Shown here one piece after another: positions 37,601-51,600 of a DNA stretch of 64,000 bases (its first letter is position 1; every line of letters begins with the position of its first letter). This DNA comes from Membranipora membranacea. Lineage: Eukaryota; Bryozoa; Gymnolaemata; Cheilostomatida; Membraniporidae. Position numbers and translations under genes: made by a program. The notes under the pieces were generated by a model. The model was not told the DNA's origin and ran no database searches. It saw nothing but the letters and a program-made list of their open reading frames with translations. The stretch is taken from the NCBI GenBank assembly GCA_914767715.1, contig OU612068.1:29326001-29390000 (forward strand). The letters run 5' to 3'.

Positions 37601-40600
37601 TTTTACATGTTGAGAGTTATAGTTTCCTGTAGGTATGGAGTAAGTTACCAACAGGTATTTGGTATATTTACCTGTAGGTGTGGGATATAGGTCCAGCCTG
37701 AGTTTTATTGAACCAGTTGTACCAGGTTTTCAGTCTAGGATATAAGTTGCTCAGATACTCTTTTGAAGAGTTGGTATTCTGCTTTATTAGAGACTGGAAA
37801 ATAAGAAAAGGAAAACTAAAAAACATGCAAATATCATGAGCAATGATCAGTTCTCCTGTACTTAGATACACAAACGCATGCACATGTGCGAGTGTGTGTA
37901 CAAATATCATGAGCAATGATCCGTTCTTCTGTATATACAATATATATACATAAAAATGTGCCTGTGGGCAGACTCAAGCGCACACACACGTATAACATAA
38001 ATGATTTGAACAGCACGTAAAACTGATAATATATATACTCAGCCCACGATATACCCACAGACCTGATAATAATAGTATATAATAGTAATAATGATAATAT
38101 TAATAAAAATAAAGATAATAATATTAATCACTACCAAGGAGTAGGAAGTAACTCAGTTGGTTAGAGCGCCTGCCCTCAAATGCGCAAGCGCTGTAGGTCC
38201 TGGGTTCGAATCCCGCTGCGGTCTACTGACTACTGGGCTCATGACACATGACGCCCCAGGTGTGCTCCGACCTGCCTGCAAACTGAGAGCAACTTGGCGC
38301 CGAATACGGCGGCCGCGCCCTAAGGCACTGATATTTCTCAGTCCTTGGACAGAGACAACACTTGCAATTTTAACCCACAATGATGACGTTTATTAAACAT
38401 TCCAATATCACTAGGAGATAGTACGTGATAAAAATAATTAAAAAAAAAAAAAAACATTATTTACTGCTGTTAAAATGAGTCATCGAAAAATTATAAAAAA
38501 TAAAATTTTTCATGTTTCTGAGTGTTGGCTTTTGTTGGTCTAAAAATAGTGGCTTTTTGGCAAAGACACATTCTAGTTGCGTAAATGAGATTCTAAAGTT
38601 ATCAGTTCCTTGATCGATCCACAGTACTCAACAAATACAATTATCCAAAATCAATTCCCTTCATCAGGAAATGAGGAACAAATGGATCGTTGAGAAATGC
38701 AGTAGGAAAAATGAAAAGTAGACAAAATGTCCTGCTTTCCACATCTTGTTTGGCCTTAATCAAATCTTGATCGGAATTTCCTTTTTACAATAATAATCCT
38801 CATACATTTGTTTAAAATTTTCTGAAACTGTTATTTACTCCCATGTATGCAAAAAATGCTAATGCCAGTGAACTTTAAATTATCGCCAGCTGTCACTTAC
38901 TATAGAGATAATCAGATTGTGTTTGTCATAGTATAAGGGTTACATACATGGGAGTAAATAACAGTTTCAGAAAATTTCATACGAATCTATGAGGTATACT
39001 ATTGTAAAAGGGATATACAGTGTAAGCTAATTCCAATTTTATAATTCAAAACTCCTTTTAATTCAGACAATGAAAATTGGTCCCTTCAGCCAGATCTTAA
39101 TGCATTCCAATGTCCCTATGTCTATGTCCCAATTCAAACTCTGCTTGTTTAGGACAATTTTTTGAGGTTTGAATTAAGTGAACTGCACTGTACATCTTGT
39201 TGTGATGGTTTCATGGTATAGAACATAGATTTAATATATATACTAATATAATATAATATATAAATATTAGGTCTATGGTTAAGAATTAAAACTTAGCAGA
39301 CTTACAATTTTTTTAATCAAGACACCAAGTTGAGTTGAGCAAACCCTGGCTGATTAACATAAAGACCTGTAAGATAATAGCATCTCTCCCATCTACAGCA
39401 ACCATAGACTTAATAATAAATCTAGTCTATGATAACAACCTATCAGATAATCACACTTCCCCCATAAATAACAACCTGTCTCACCTGAATAATAGATTGT
39501 AGAGGTAAGAAGAACGTGGGCGGGTTGGCGTTCTCATTCCTCTGAACTACAAACTCGTCAGGTACTTTAGCCCTGGCCTCTCCTCCTAATATCTGCTCCC
39601 TGGGTATCCATCCCTCACTATTCATCAGATCCATCCAGTGACCGATAATATCCATACTGATCTGTTCATCCCACTGTGATATCAGCAGATTGTGGAATCC
39701 TTCATCCCAGAGGAATCCTCGGGGGAAGAACGAGCGCGACGGTACAGCGGTGAATAATGGTGACTCCCAGTAATCTACGGGCTTCTCATTATAACGAGAC
39801 TGAACACGAGATGATCCAAAGAAGTATCCGATACCACCTGTTATAATAAGATGGCGGATTATATATATTCACTACATACATACATGATGTGTGTTCAGTG
39901 CATATGTGAGACAAAAAAATGACAAAGGGTGGGAATTTTACATGAATCCCATGTTGTGTTGACTGATAAAAACTGCATTAAATTGTGACAGGGTTCTCTG
40001 TGCGATGTACATGGAAACTAACCAATGGCGGGAATCAAGCTCAACATAATTACTTACGACACATGCATCAACATCAACATCAACCACATCTCCTACACAG
40101 CAATTCTGCCAACGCTTTAATTCTATATAACCATATATCCATTTTCCCTTGAAGACATTTTTCCTCTTTTTAGAACATTATTATGTTGACAACAATGATT
40201 TTCTAATATTATCATTTAGCCTATGGTAAACAACGGTCCCATCTGAATGAGAGTGAGCTATAGAACGGTTTTCAAATAAATTGATTTCATATATATTCAG
40301 GAAGGAGGAGAAAGAGTAAGCAGACCACCTCACCAATCATGTTACTCATTGCAGCCTGAGCAAACAGAATATTATCTTTAGTATATCCCTTCTTCTTCAA
40401 TCCAAACTTCTCCTCGAATGTAATATCAAACTCGTCGGATCTCATCGCTAACTCTGAGCTCATCACAGGACCCTGTAAGCTGTCCTCTCTGTCAGTTAAA
40501 CTATCTGACTCGTAAACGACCTACAAGAGGATCGATAAGATGCTGTTAAATCTTCTACTGAAAGTGAGGTCACTTCACCTTACTGGCCAAACAAGACAAG

Positions 40601-43600
40601 AAAACAGGTACTGATTATAAGGCATATCAAAGTAGTCTGTTCTGCAGTTTCCTCGATATAAGAGAGAGTGAATCACTTTCGGTTTGGAGAATTTTTCAAA
40701 ATTTAATATCCAAGGCACACCGGCCAGAAGACAATATGTCAAAGTTAATAAAATGAACTAATCAATAATGAAATTGATTCTGAGTACTGTGATCGGGAAC
40801 TGAATCAAACTGATTTTGTCATATACATGAATCATACATAATACTATAAGGAGCCAGTGGTAAATGGTTCACTGAGAGGAGTCATCAATTATCACATTTG
40901 AATAAAGCAATATGATGGGACACTAATCTTTTTCTGAGTTATCTCCTTCTAAACATAACTAAGATAACTCCCACTTATTCCTAGAATATAATCATCATGG
41001 ATTCTTATTTCTATATATGCCCTCCAATACGAGAGTTCATAGAAAGACTTAATATATATCTCAATAGAATGTTGAAAATTGCACTCAAACCGAGATATAC
41101 TGAGATATAGAGTTTCAGATCAGTACATATAGCTGCAGTGCTGGACTGGAATTTGAGAGGTGACAGGGGTATATATTATAGACCGAGTGAGAGATAACAT
41201 TCTTACCTCCAAAGTCATAGGGAGCTGAGCAGACACCTGATACACATACATATTAGGTCCTGCTGCGTCATGTGGTACCAGTCGTCCTTTAAGTGCTAAA
41301 TGCTGACCTAAATTTAAAGTAGAACAAAGAGTATGTTTAATGAAACATCATACATGATAACAATTATTATATAAAACTAGAATATTCACAGGACATACTC
41401 TTCTTATTCCCCTCGGTCTCCAGAGAACATTGATGACTTTCATTAGGAATATACCCCACAGTTCTGTGCATATTCTTGTGTATGTGAAGTTCGCTAAGTA
41501 AAAGTGTTATGCAGACTGGGATGGGCGAGTGATAAGACATCCGATTTTAATCAACCTTTTTTTTAATCAACCTTCTAGACTAAAACAGTCTATACATCTG
41601 CAGAAGAGCAAAACAAACCATTCATAATAATATGAGTATCGTGGTGGGTGGGTGGGTATCGTGGTGGGTGGGTGAGTATCGTGGTGGGTGGGTGAGTATC
41701 GTGGTGGGTGGGTGGGTATCGTGGTGGGTGGGTGGGTATCGTGGTGGGTGGGTGAGTATTGTGGTGGGTGGGTGGGTATCGTGGTGGGTGGGTGGGTATC
41801 GTGGTGGGTTTATCTGTTGTTATAAACATAAATTTTCATGACTACTCTCACCTTCACTGATGTGCTTCATCTCAAATCCATAACCTAGGACTTTCTTTAT
41901 GTGCTCGTATCCAGTTGTATGTGTGATCATGTGATTGTAGGTCGGGTTACTGGCTGCAGCTGAGAATGACAATGTGAATCCTCCGAGTTCGGAGTCTTCT
42001 CCCCTTACTGATTTGAGATGATTGTAGTTACGATGATCTAGATTAGGAGTTATTGTACTCCCTCCATCAGTAGCTATGTAGTAGAGTAGTGAGTATCTCC
42101 GAGGTGGCTCACCTGCCTGAATAAGGAAATAAAGCAATCTTAATATAATAAAAGAATCCAACACATAAACATGCTTACGAGGCATTACCGCTCATTGATT
42201 AAGTATATGCAGAAAAGGGACAGTGTTAGTTTTTAGGTATAGTTGAAAAAGCTCAGATTTAGGTTCTGGGTGTGCGGTTGTCACATACCGGTTGGGTAGC
42301 TGTTATCCTGGCAGTCCAGTCTCCACCATGTTTACCACCAAGTCTCTTCACATATTCTGTACGTATGAGTACACCGTTATCGTGTAACTCCTGAACTCCA
42401 AAGTCATGACCATTGTGCTTCAACCAGCCATACTTACTCAGCTCATCTCCCTATAAATAGTGGTACAATGCTGAATACATCGACTTACAATCTGTGTGTT
42501 ATACACTTCTAATCTAATTATAAGGACATTTGAAGCAGGGGAATCCCTGTTTAGAGCGAGAGCTTAAACATCAAACAGTGCTAATGCGATGGAGAAGTTG
42601 AATATTCAGTCTAATCTAGTTTCCCCTATTTCCTATCTTGGCTGTATATAATGACCGCAATAGTGGTTAGGTACAATGCTATGGGAGTTTCAGTGTTGTC
42701 AATATTTGAGGCAGTTAATTACTGAGGGTGATTAGTGAAAGTGTGGTGGCCTGACAGACCAGAAATTGGGTAACCCAGCCTGTTGCTTACTTAGTGAGTT
42801 TTATTTACTGACATACCTGCTCACACCAGTGTCTTATGTTGGGCTGCTGCGGTAATCTCTGTTCAAACCACATGAGACCAGTAACAGGAGAGTTAGCACT
42901 CCTCGTCTTAGTACCGAAGTATACACCAGGCCTATAAGTACCCCAGAATCTACTCATATCCTGAGCTCTCTCATTAGTTATAACATGCAGCTCATTACTA
43001 GGCTTCTTAACTAACCCTCTCAATACCTCCTGGTAGTAATAATAACCTACAACAAGAAGACAACATTTGGTTGTGTGTACCAAATTATCTCATCAACCCG
43101 ATCAAATGGGGAGCTCATTGTACCAGTGAGTACCTGAGGGATAACAGATGAAGTATTGCAAATTGTTTGCAGTCCTTTTGTTTTCTATGATTGCTATAGA
43201 TAAACATACCTCGAGGAAGAAACTCTCTAAACACCGGTAGGAACAACAATGCTAAGTAAATGGGTGCTGCTCACTCAGACTGCTAATGACTTAGAAGATC
43301 AGGTGAAAATAAAAAATATTAAGACAAACGATTTAATATGACTTAGTACTCGCATTTTGTTACTGACAAGGTTTTCTCAGACCTTGTTGCACACAACATT
43401 TATTTAAATATATGAATATAATACAAGTATGAATATAAGTATGAGAAGTGCCAAAATACATTTTTCAATTTCGCAGTTCAAAATTTTATGGGAGAGCATT
43501 TTTTAAGCCAACCGTATTTTATAAATGTCTTTTCAACATTTCTCACGGTGGAAAATAAACTTATTATCATTATCATACATAGGCCTAAGCAAATTTTTCG

Positions 43601-44122
43601 AGGCTGGGAAACCACGGATTTATCTCTTAAATCGCGATTGGCATAAGCTGATAATATAGACCTTGAGACATATTGTACAGATGATACCAGCAACCTTACA
43701 CTGTACAATTGTACATGTTAACTATTATATATGTGGTAATGTACCAGGCTTTAGGGTTATGGCACCGCAGCAGCATAAAACCCGGCTATGGGGAGGTATT
43801 ATTCCTTCTATTTTTATTAGACTTCATACCTAGGTTTGACTCTTTTAAAACTACTGCCAGAAATTTTCCAATTGTCATCTAACAAGATAACCTGTTATCC
43901 TACTGAGATATACACTGGATTATAGTCACCGATGAGACAAGAGACTATAAGAGGCACAGCGATAAATAGAAACACAGCAAGCTTGTCCAGCTCATAGTTG
44001 CCAACTTCGTCACTGTCGGAACTATGACTCTGACGTCTTCCTCCTGGGCTCTTCACCTTCTTACTGACACTTGTAGTTGGAGATTTTTTATCATAATTTT
44101 TCGAAGGCTTCTTCTTGGCCAT
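34625..44122 (-). CDS. MOGS: Mannosyl-oligosaccharide glucosidase (glucosidase I), GH63, 824 aa
   Basis: Ten exons join in phase: 44122-43930, 43046-42817, 42450-42289, 42116-41852, 41307-41207, 40520-40334, 39837-39485, 37793-37672, 37204-37060 and 35341-34625. The enzyme removes the terminal alpha-1,2-glucose from Glc3Man9GlcNAc2 in the ER lumen. A short basic cytosolic N-terminus (MAKKKPSK) is followed by a signal anchor ([18 protein letters not shown], about 48-66), which gives type II topology. Diagnostic blocks are [20 protein letters not shown]-type [52 protein letters not shown] and [15 protein letters not shown], ending [20 protein letters not shown]. The length is close to the vertebrate enzyme. 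An acceptor 4 bases before the ATG indicates a 5' UTR intron. The gene looks intact. Confidence 0.95.
35493..36947. mobile_element. 1.45-kb near-continuous palindrome bounded by TTAA
   Basis: TTAAGGTAATGTCAAAGACC at the left is exactly mirrored by GGTCTTTGACATTACCTTAA at the right. The arms (about 690-760 bp) are inverted copies through to a centre near 36185-36200 with almost no spacer. TTAA at both ends fits a piggyBac-type target site, but no transposase is present. It lies in the last MOGS intron (between exons 9 and 10). Confidence 0.9.
38140..38340 (+). mobile_element. tRNA-derived SINE, copy 2
   Basis: The head is GTAACTCAGTTGGTTAGAGC with B box GGGTTCGAATCCC, then ACTGACTACTGGG, CCCAGGTGTGCTCCGACCTG and AACTGAGAGCAA as in the copy at 20085-20268. 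It is in a MOGS intron, in antisense to the gene. The tRNA-like head has a tail unlike a tRNA, so it is not a tRNA gene. Confidence 0.85.
38780..39012. mobile_element. 230-bp foldback MITE
   Basis: The left arm (CCTTTTTACAATAATAATCC, then TTTTCTGAAACTGTTATTTA, CTCCCATGTATG) and right arm (CATGGGAGTAAATAACAGTT, then GAGGTATACTATTGTAAAAG) are inverted repeats around a loop of about 90 bp. It is in a MOGS intron. Confidence 0.8.
41638..41810. repeat. 20-bp minisatellite (GTATCGTGGTGGGTGGGTGG)
   Basis: About nine tandem units of GTATCGTGGTGGGTGGGTGG or its GGTGA variant, with very low divergence. It lies in the MOGS intron between exons 4 and 5, and is G-rich on the plus strand. Confidence 0.9.
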
Positions 44123-47100
44123 TCTCCTGAAAAGAAGACAAATAGAATATAAGCGCCAGTGATAAAACAATGAACTCCCTCTCCCTAGCATCCTGCGTAG
44201 TCACATCAATGAAGGAAGTTCACTGGACATGTTACTGAAGCGTGTGGGAATGAGTGTTTCATACAGCCTTATCCATTGCATGTAATGTGGTGTAGAATAG
44301 ACCAAAACATCTAATAGTCAGGCATTCAATTCGGCTGATGTTTAGAACAATAAACTATATAATTAATTTTACAATGCTGCTCATGTTAGCTATTGCAGTC
44401 ACAGCATAGATGTGATAGAATGATGTTGAAAATGAGATGGAAGCTTGGAGCTCATCTCAATAGAATAGAAGACTGGAGAGGAGAGTATGAAAAGTGGAAC
44501 ATTTCTAATTACATGATATACTGAACACTTAATCATTGATTGAGTGTTTACTATATCCATATGTATTTATCCATGTAAATAGAAAAATAATCAATGAAAT
44601 TATTTCATTAATTTGAATAGTTAACAATTGAACTTTGAAGAAATGAGATTATAATTTAATATATATAATATATATATATATATGATAAGAATAGCAATAG
44701 AATGAAAAAGTAGTTTGAATGATGATTTAATTTGAAGTTACAAAGCATGCAATGAACTTCTTTGTTGCATGTGGAAAAATGACAAAGCAGACTTGTATAT
44801 GTGGATTATGCACTCGAATGACTTGCAAGCATGGGCACAATTTTGCAAAATATTACAGCAATGAAACTGAAAAAGGAAAAAAAATGCCCGGAAGTCAGTG
44901 GCTGGTGAAAATGACATAGTTTGACTCATGCATGGTCACGTGTGGGCGTGAAACATGTAGTCCGAAGTTATATGTCAAGTTTCGTTTTAATTAAATCCTC
45001 AATAGTTGTTAACTGTTTACCTGCACCCTGTAAGATATTGGCATTGTGGAAGTGAATTCTATTTTGGAAAGGAACTACTAACAAAAAGTTATATACACAA
45101 AATAGCAAGTATATGGGGACTGATAGATACTGCCTGCCTATATGCACATAGGAATTTGAAGCCAGCTTTCAGCCTGTTAGATTTTTGACTAGATACACCA
45201 AAAGTAATTTTCCCTAAGGCATGTGGGATGGGGTTGCAAAGTATTTATTAATTTACCAAACAAATCCATGTTGATTCACAGTCTTGAACCAAGGGGTACT
45301 CTTTGAATGATCTAAACCATGGTGTTTTAATTTATTAGTATAAACATCAATATGAGATGAATACTTAGATTGGATATAGTTCAGTGCTAACCATTATGTT
45401 TCATCTTATACTGTTTGCATACATCAGTTATTATGATGCTACTTGTAACAAGGGCATAGTTTAGGGGTAGGCAACGAGACTGATAGTACTGTCTTAGTCC
45501 TATTTCAATGTATTTTAAATGTCATAGATATTTTATGATATTACTTCGGAAATAATAGACTAGGTCTACATAGTCCTAGAAAACAATACAGACAAACATT
45601 ACTGGTGTTATCTTTTCCCTATCATGAGAAGAAATCAGACTATCAATCATTGTTTACAAAATCCTAGCAACTAGATGAGATGTTGGACAAATTAAATGTG
45701 GATGAGTCTCTCTCTCATGCAAACTGCATAGCAGATGGCATAAATCTGACAATTGTGTCCAAAACAGTAATAGGTCACCGACAGTCTAGGGATACATTTG
45801 GACCACTCAGTCACTAAAATATCCTCTTTTTTTTCTGTCCCAATGGTTGTACTCTTCTTGGTGGTACAAGCACAATGAGCTTCCTACCACTGCAATTAGT
45901 CCACTCATCCCTGAGACACATAATCAGAAGCCAATAATAATAAAGGGAAAATACCCACTAGGTCAACTTGTCAGTGCAGTCAGTAAGGAGTTACTCTTGG
46001 TTTTAGGTATCTAATGATTTTATAAATAGCATGAATAATGATGGTCTTCGATGTGTCTAGCAGTTCTATGTCTATGTCTATGTCAAATCTATGTCCTGGC
46101 CATATTCAACATGATACAATTTTCTTTTCTATTCGCAAACATTTATTATGCATATACAGTATATTATATATATATTCTTACTTCAACTCAGTGTTAAGTG
46201 TAGACATGGTGGTATGAATCAACCCAAGTCTAGTCAATCACATAGAATACATCATGATAATTTTACTTGAACAAGATGCAGATGCAATAAAGTTTCAGGA
46301 GTTTTTGGTTTATTGCAGAATTTTCTCAAAAGACAGCTAGTATCATCCCAGCTCATATGCAGGTAGATCACTTTTCAAGTTAACGAGTTTACATTTCCCT
46401 GTAAAGACGAAAGTTTTTTATTCCATGCATATGGACATAAAAACCGGTACATTTTATCAAGCCGACTCTTCTTCATTCTATGAGGAAGTTCAATATAAGA
46501 GAAGCTCATAACACAACATGTCAATGTGTCTTATTAGTAATCCTTTCAGTTTCCGTGTTTAACCATTCCATCGACTCTGTTTACGCTTTGTAAACCAGCC
46601 AACCATGTTGTGTTATCACCAACAGATTGTCACACTGCTCGCTTTCTGCTCTTTCCGACTGTGGAATAGGCACCCGCATAATTTCTTACTTGAATTGACT
46701 GACTTGTTATACAGGCTGGCTGACCTGTAAAATATAAATTATCACGTCATGATTTTCATTGAAATCCCTGTTCTGTTACACAATAAAACATAATATTGAA
46801 AGCAGTTTTATTGATCATTGATGGCTTCTGACATTAGTCAGGTCAAGATGTAATAATTGCTCAGACCAGGATGTTTGGACCTCCCAGATCAGACTGGGTT
46901 GTTTATTGACAACTTGTTCAACACTTTGGAGTTGTCCTCCCCATAATTCTGCAGTCAAAGAGCTTGCAACTCCCAAAAGTGTCCATATTGCCAAGTCATG
47001 TGAATACTGTACAACAGAAAAATAATGACCTGATTTAGCCTGAGCAGGGAGAATTCTCCCTGGCCTGAGCAGGCTAGGCTGCCCAGGCTAAACTTGATTG

Positions 47101-48681
47101 ACATTACAACAGCTCTGATGCAGATAGAGCTGCATGGCTTTTTGCAGATTTCGAATGCTGCATTATCATGATTGCCTGGTGTGCAGCTCTACTAGTAGCC
47201 CATACTTTTGTCAAGGAATATTGTACTTCAAAAATACCTGCTACATTCTATTGTCTTGGCAAGACAATTCTGTTTCTTTGATAAGCACACACAAGTCATG
47301 TGCTGCACCAGTAGCTAGAGGTAGTAGCTGTAAGAATCATTCCAGTGTCCTATAAAAGAAGAAAAGAGTCCTAGCTAGTAGCAAATTGACTACTAGAGTA
47401 TTTTGTAGAGGTAGACTAGGCAGGTTGTTTAGCTGAATGTTTCCCAGTAGAAGGCCCAAAGGACACAAAAATAACAGTATTATATCTCAGATACAGATAA
47501 TCGGGGTGATATATAGCATAGGAACACATATATGTGACACAACATCAAGCTAGTGTCACAGCACAGCTAACAAGAGGGTAATGGCAGTCAAGAGTTCAGA
47601 TTGTGAGGCGGAAAAGAGGTGTTGTCATCATAAGCCAGAATTAAAGAACCACATCAGCCTAAATCATAGGCAATGAGTGAAATCCAAGGCACAAACATGT
47701 GTAGAACAAATATTCAACATCACTTTTTGTGTTTACTAATTCATCAGGTGGCAGTTACATTGCATTTAAAAGATTAAAATTGAAATTTTCAGTAATATAA
47801 AATATCACATTTAAGCTACTATTGAAAGCAAAATCGGGCAGTGACAACATATCTTATTTACAAGAGGGAACAATGAAGATCTTATAAGAATTCAGAAGGG
47901 GTTTTTAGACCCAAATATTCAACAGCAACAAACTGAGTCATAATTTAAATTAAGTCAATTTTTAAAGCAAATATTCAGGATTTACCACCTCATCTTTAGC
48001 ATATCATTACGATGTGACCGCCATTTAATAGGCTCTTTTCATTGTGATATATCAAATCTACAGTCTTTCTTACCTCTGTTATGTCATTTTGTAGTGTTTC
48101 AATCCTTATCCAGTGGGAGAAATGTCATTGCATCAAGAAATGACATTTCAAAAAAAATTCAGCTCTTTGATCTTTATACGTAGTCTGAGACCGTTGCCAA
48201 CCCCTACCCTTGCTTGTAAACCCCTCATGATCATGCCTCACACCAGGAAAGAATTATCCCTGCTCACATTAAAAAATGTTATGAAATATAATAAATTGAC
48301 ACTAATCTTTTGATTTGATCCTGGGGCTTTGAAGCATAGGCATGGCATATCCTTGAGATACTCACTCTGCCCATTTTGGAGGTGGTTGACCATGGACATG
48401 GGAAAGAATCCATACCGGTAACACTTCAGATGTAAAATGTTTGTGGAAGTGATAGATCGTCGACATTAGCAAACTATAGTTGCAGGTTGTGATCCCTATG
48501 CATTTTTGCAACAGGGAGAATTCTCCCTGTTTGCAATCATAGGCATCACACTCACAGCATGTGAGATTCGAGTTGTCTAAACTGGCTTTTAAAGCTTCAG
48601 GCAGTTTGATCAATTGAACAGCTCAAATACACGCTAAACATCTGCTATGCTCATCATATTATTTTCCTTGACTTAGATAAG
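44123..48681. other. Divergent intergenic region between MOGS and the TBC1D2-like gene
   Basis: The two genes are head to head, so this 4.5 kb should hold both promoters and any 5' non-coding exons. It includes an AT microsatellite near 44660-44690, a GCCTGAGCAGG hairpin (47037-47095) and an AACAGGGAGAATTCTCCCTG hairpin near 48508-48533. No coding exon was recognised. Confidence 0.5.
47037..47095. repeat. Nested hairpin, TAGCCTG...CAGGCTA family
   Basis: Outer arms TTTAGCCTG and CAGGCTAAA enclose the inner palindrome CAGGGAGAATTCTCCCTGG. The inner part recurs near 48508-48533. Confidence 0.7.
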
Positions 48682-51600
48682 ATGGAGTCAGGAGATAGCA
48701 GCTCCCTGGACACATCTACAGATGATCTACTGATAGACACAAACTCCCCGAGTCACACATCAGGCGCTCAGCCTAAATCACGACCACCTCTCTGTGGCTA
48801 CCTGGCTATGCCTTCAAAAACCGGCCTCATGCGAGCTTACAAATCTAAATGGTTTATCTACAGGTAAGCATATTTGGTTTCTCTATTTAAAATTTGAGAT
48901 GATATAATTTCGATGCCCAATCTTGAATATGATTTTACTCCCTCGTCAATGCCTTGCGCGGGTAAAGTTGCTTAAGATAGTGATTGTAAATGAGTGTCAG
49001 ACATTGCTCTAAATCAGAAGTATAATCTGGTGGTATGTATAATGATTGTCAAAGCTAACAAGAATGGTAGAAGAGGCTGTTGGAGTGGATGCCAGCATTG
49101 GTACAGGATTTTGCATCAAGTATTCTTTCTAATGTCTGATCATTTTTCTATAGCATTGTTTTTTAATGTGTTGTAAGTTCACAAGTTATTAAATTATCAT
49201 ACACATTTAGGATGCACGCCTGAAACAAATTCCCCACATCTTGACACCCCTTGGTTCAGGTCTGCTTATGCTTTCTGTTGTATGAAGCGATGAAAGTGGT
49301 AAACTACTCTACTATAAGAACAAAGGGGAACTGGTTCCGGAGGGAGAGATAGTCATTACTCATGCTACATTCACATTCGATGCCAAACTTAAACCTGGAG
49401 TGTTTGAGATCAGGTATATTTCAGTACTGCGTCAGTTACAAACCAACTATTCTACTGGGTATATGAAAATTTATTGTATCTTATTAGCACAAATATGTGA
49501 TGGAGCCAACCATTATACATGAAACGCATTCCTCACATCCTGACAACCTCTGATTTTGGTTTTATTTCTTTCCCTCTGTGTTAACAGGATAGGAGATAGT
49601 ACAGTTGAGTTAGAAGCTTCAGGTCGTGAAGAAATGTTTACTTGGCTTCAAGAGTCACAGGCTAGGAGAAAGGATATAGTGAAACAGCACCGAGCTACAG
49701 CACGTGCGCAGGTAACTCATTCACTAGCTTATCATTATATTTACGGTCGTCACAAGCGAAAACGATCTATGTGCAGCATAAAAAATGTTTTGCTATAAAT
49801 CATAACACTTATGAGTTTGAAATATTTCTTTCCTCAGACTTTTATCATGCCTTTAATCCATATGAACAAATGCTGTTGCATTGCTTTTTCGTAACATGAG
49901 CTGTGAGCATTTTTGGAAGAGACTGAGAAGGAGGTTACAACAATTAAACTTACATATACTCAGTATTACCAGCACAAATTCACACTCAATCTGGCCCTCT
50001 GCTTTTACGTGGTGATGAATACTAAGTAGAATCAACAATATATATTAGTAAGAGATAAGGAAGCTTATCTTTATGTAAGCAACTCAATTGGGACTCATAA
50101 TAACAATGAAATGTTATCACTTGTCCCAATATGGAAGTTACACAAACGACAAGAATATACTCCTAGTAACATACAATTTATAATGCCTTACCTTATTTGA
50201 TATAAGAACATAGAGAGTTGTCACATACTGTGTCATAGGTAGAACAGATAATAACATCCAGTGAGAAAACTGACAGAACAATGAGAAGACAAAGTACGGA
50301 TGAAGAATTTGTCAAGGTAGAAGCTGGTGAGTATTCTTCTAATAGCATACATTCATATATATGTATGCATATATATACAGAAACTTTGCCCTGTCATCCG
50401 CACTGGTCACAAAATATCCGGCCATCTTGACCTATACATCCAAAATATTCTGGATCTCATTGTAAAACATGAATTCACTAGCCAAAGAAGCATGCTGGGC
50501 GTGGTGCTGGATGTTTTCTGGTTGGCACTGTCTGACATGAAGTTTCTTTTTGTACTTTAGATGAGATACCGAGGATAGTATATACCGGCGGAGGTAAGAC
50601 TGATCATGCCCATTCATCAGCAGCTATGAATAAGCTCTCTCACAATGTCAGCAAAGCTGCAGACTCGGCTAAAGAAAAACTAACATCATTATTCAACAGA
50701 AAATCTAATCCCATTGACATGTGTACAAGCTGTGAGAGTTGTAGAATGGTATGTATATCCGTAATATCTGTATATCTGTAAATGCTCCTAATAAGATGCT
50801 CGGTTTATCATCTGATGTTGTCAAACATTTTCTCCAACTTGCAGAGAAGATAGAGAAGCTCAATAACAAGTCTCAACACACTCCATCAATCCTTAAGCCT
50901 GAGTAGTTCGACTCGTGCGTACTGTGTAAAGTTTGTACAAAGTATGAGAATGTTTGAATCATATGCATCACTATGCTAGTGTACATATATATATATGTAT
51001 ATTATGAATATATGTATATGTTGATATATGGTGATATGTTTGATGAGCACATTGAGGGCTTGCTTTATTTGAACAGATGGAGGAGCAGGTTCAGTTATCA
51101 AGAGAAGATGCCAGGATGGCCAGTGAGGAATTATCAGCCAATCAGCACGTTCTCAAAATGCTTCATAATAAGATGGATCTGCTACTCCAGGAGATTCATA
51201 CACTGTATGTATGTGCCATGTAAATGTTTGGTAATCAGCCTGTATGTGTTGTGTGGCCGTTTGGTAGTCTGCAAGATGTGTTGTGTGGTTGTTTGGTACG
51301 CTGCACGTAAGTGTTGTTCGGAAATTGGGCCATAATCTTTAGCCAGGAGCTTTGAATATTTTCATTGTTTAAGCCTGGTATATTGTATTAAGAGGTACTG
51401 GCTTTCTCACTTGAGTGACCAGTTGATATGTTCAAACCCATATGAAAAACATCAAGATGATTGTAGATTGACAACAAAAGTTTATATCAGTTTAAAGAAA
51501 AAAGTATAATTTTGAGAAATATTTCGAGATATATTTAGTATTGATATTCTGTAGAGAAAACACCAAGAAGATATATGAAGATCCGAATACAGCTATGGGA

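Noticed and set aside
38157-38240. Functional tRNA gene
   Set aside because: A and B boxes are present, but the downstream body is shared with another dispersed copy and the acceptor stem does not close, so it is a SINE.
41590-41841. Proline/threonine-rich or glycine/tryptophan repeat proteins
   Set aside because: Both frames are translations of the 20-bp GTATCGTGGTGGGTGGGTGG minisatellite in a MOGS intron.
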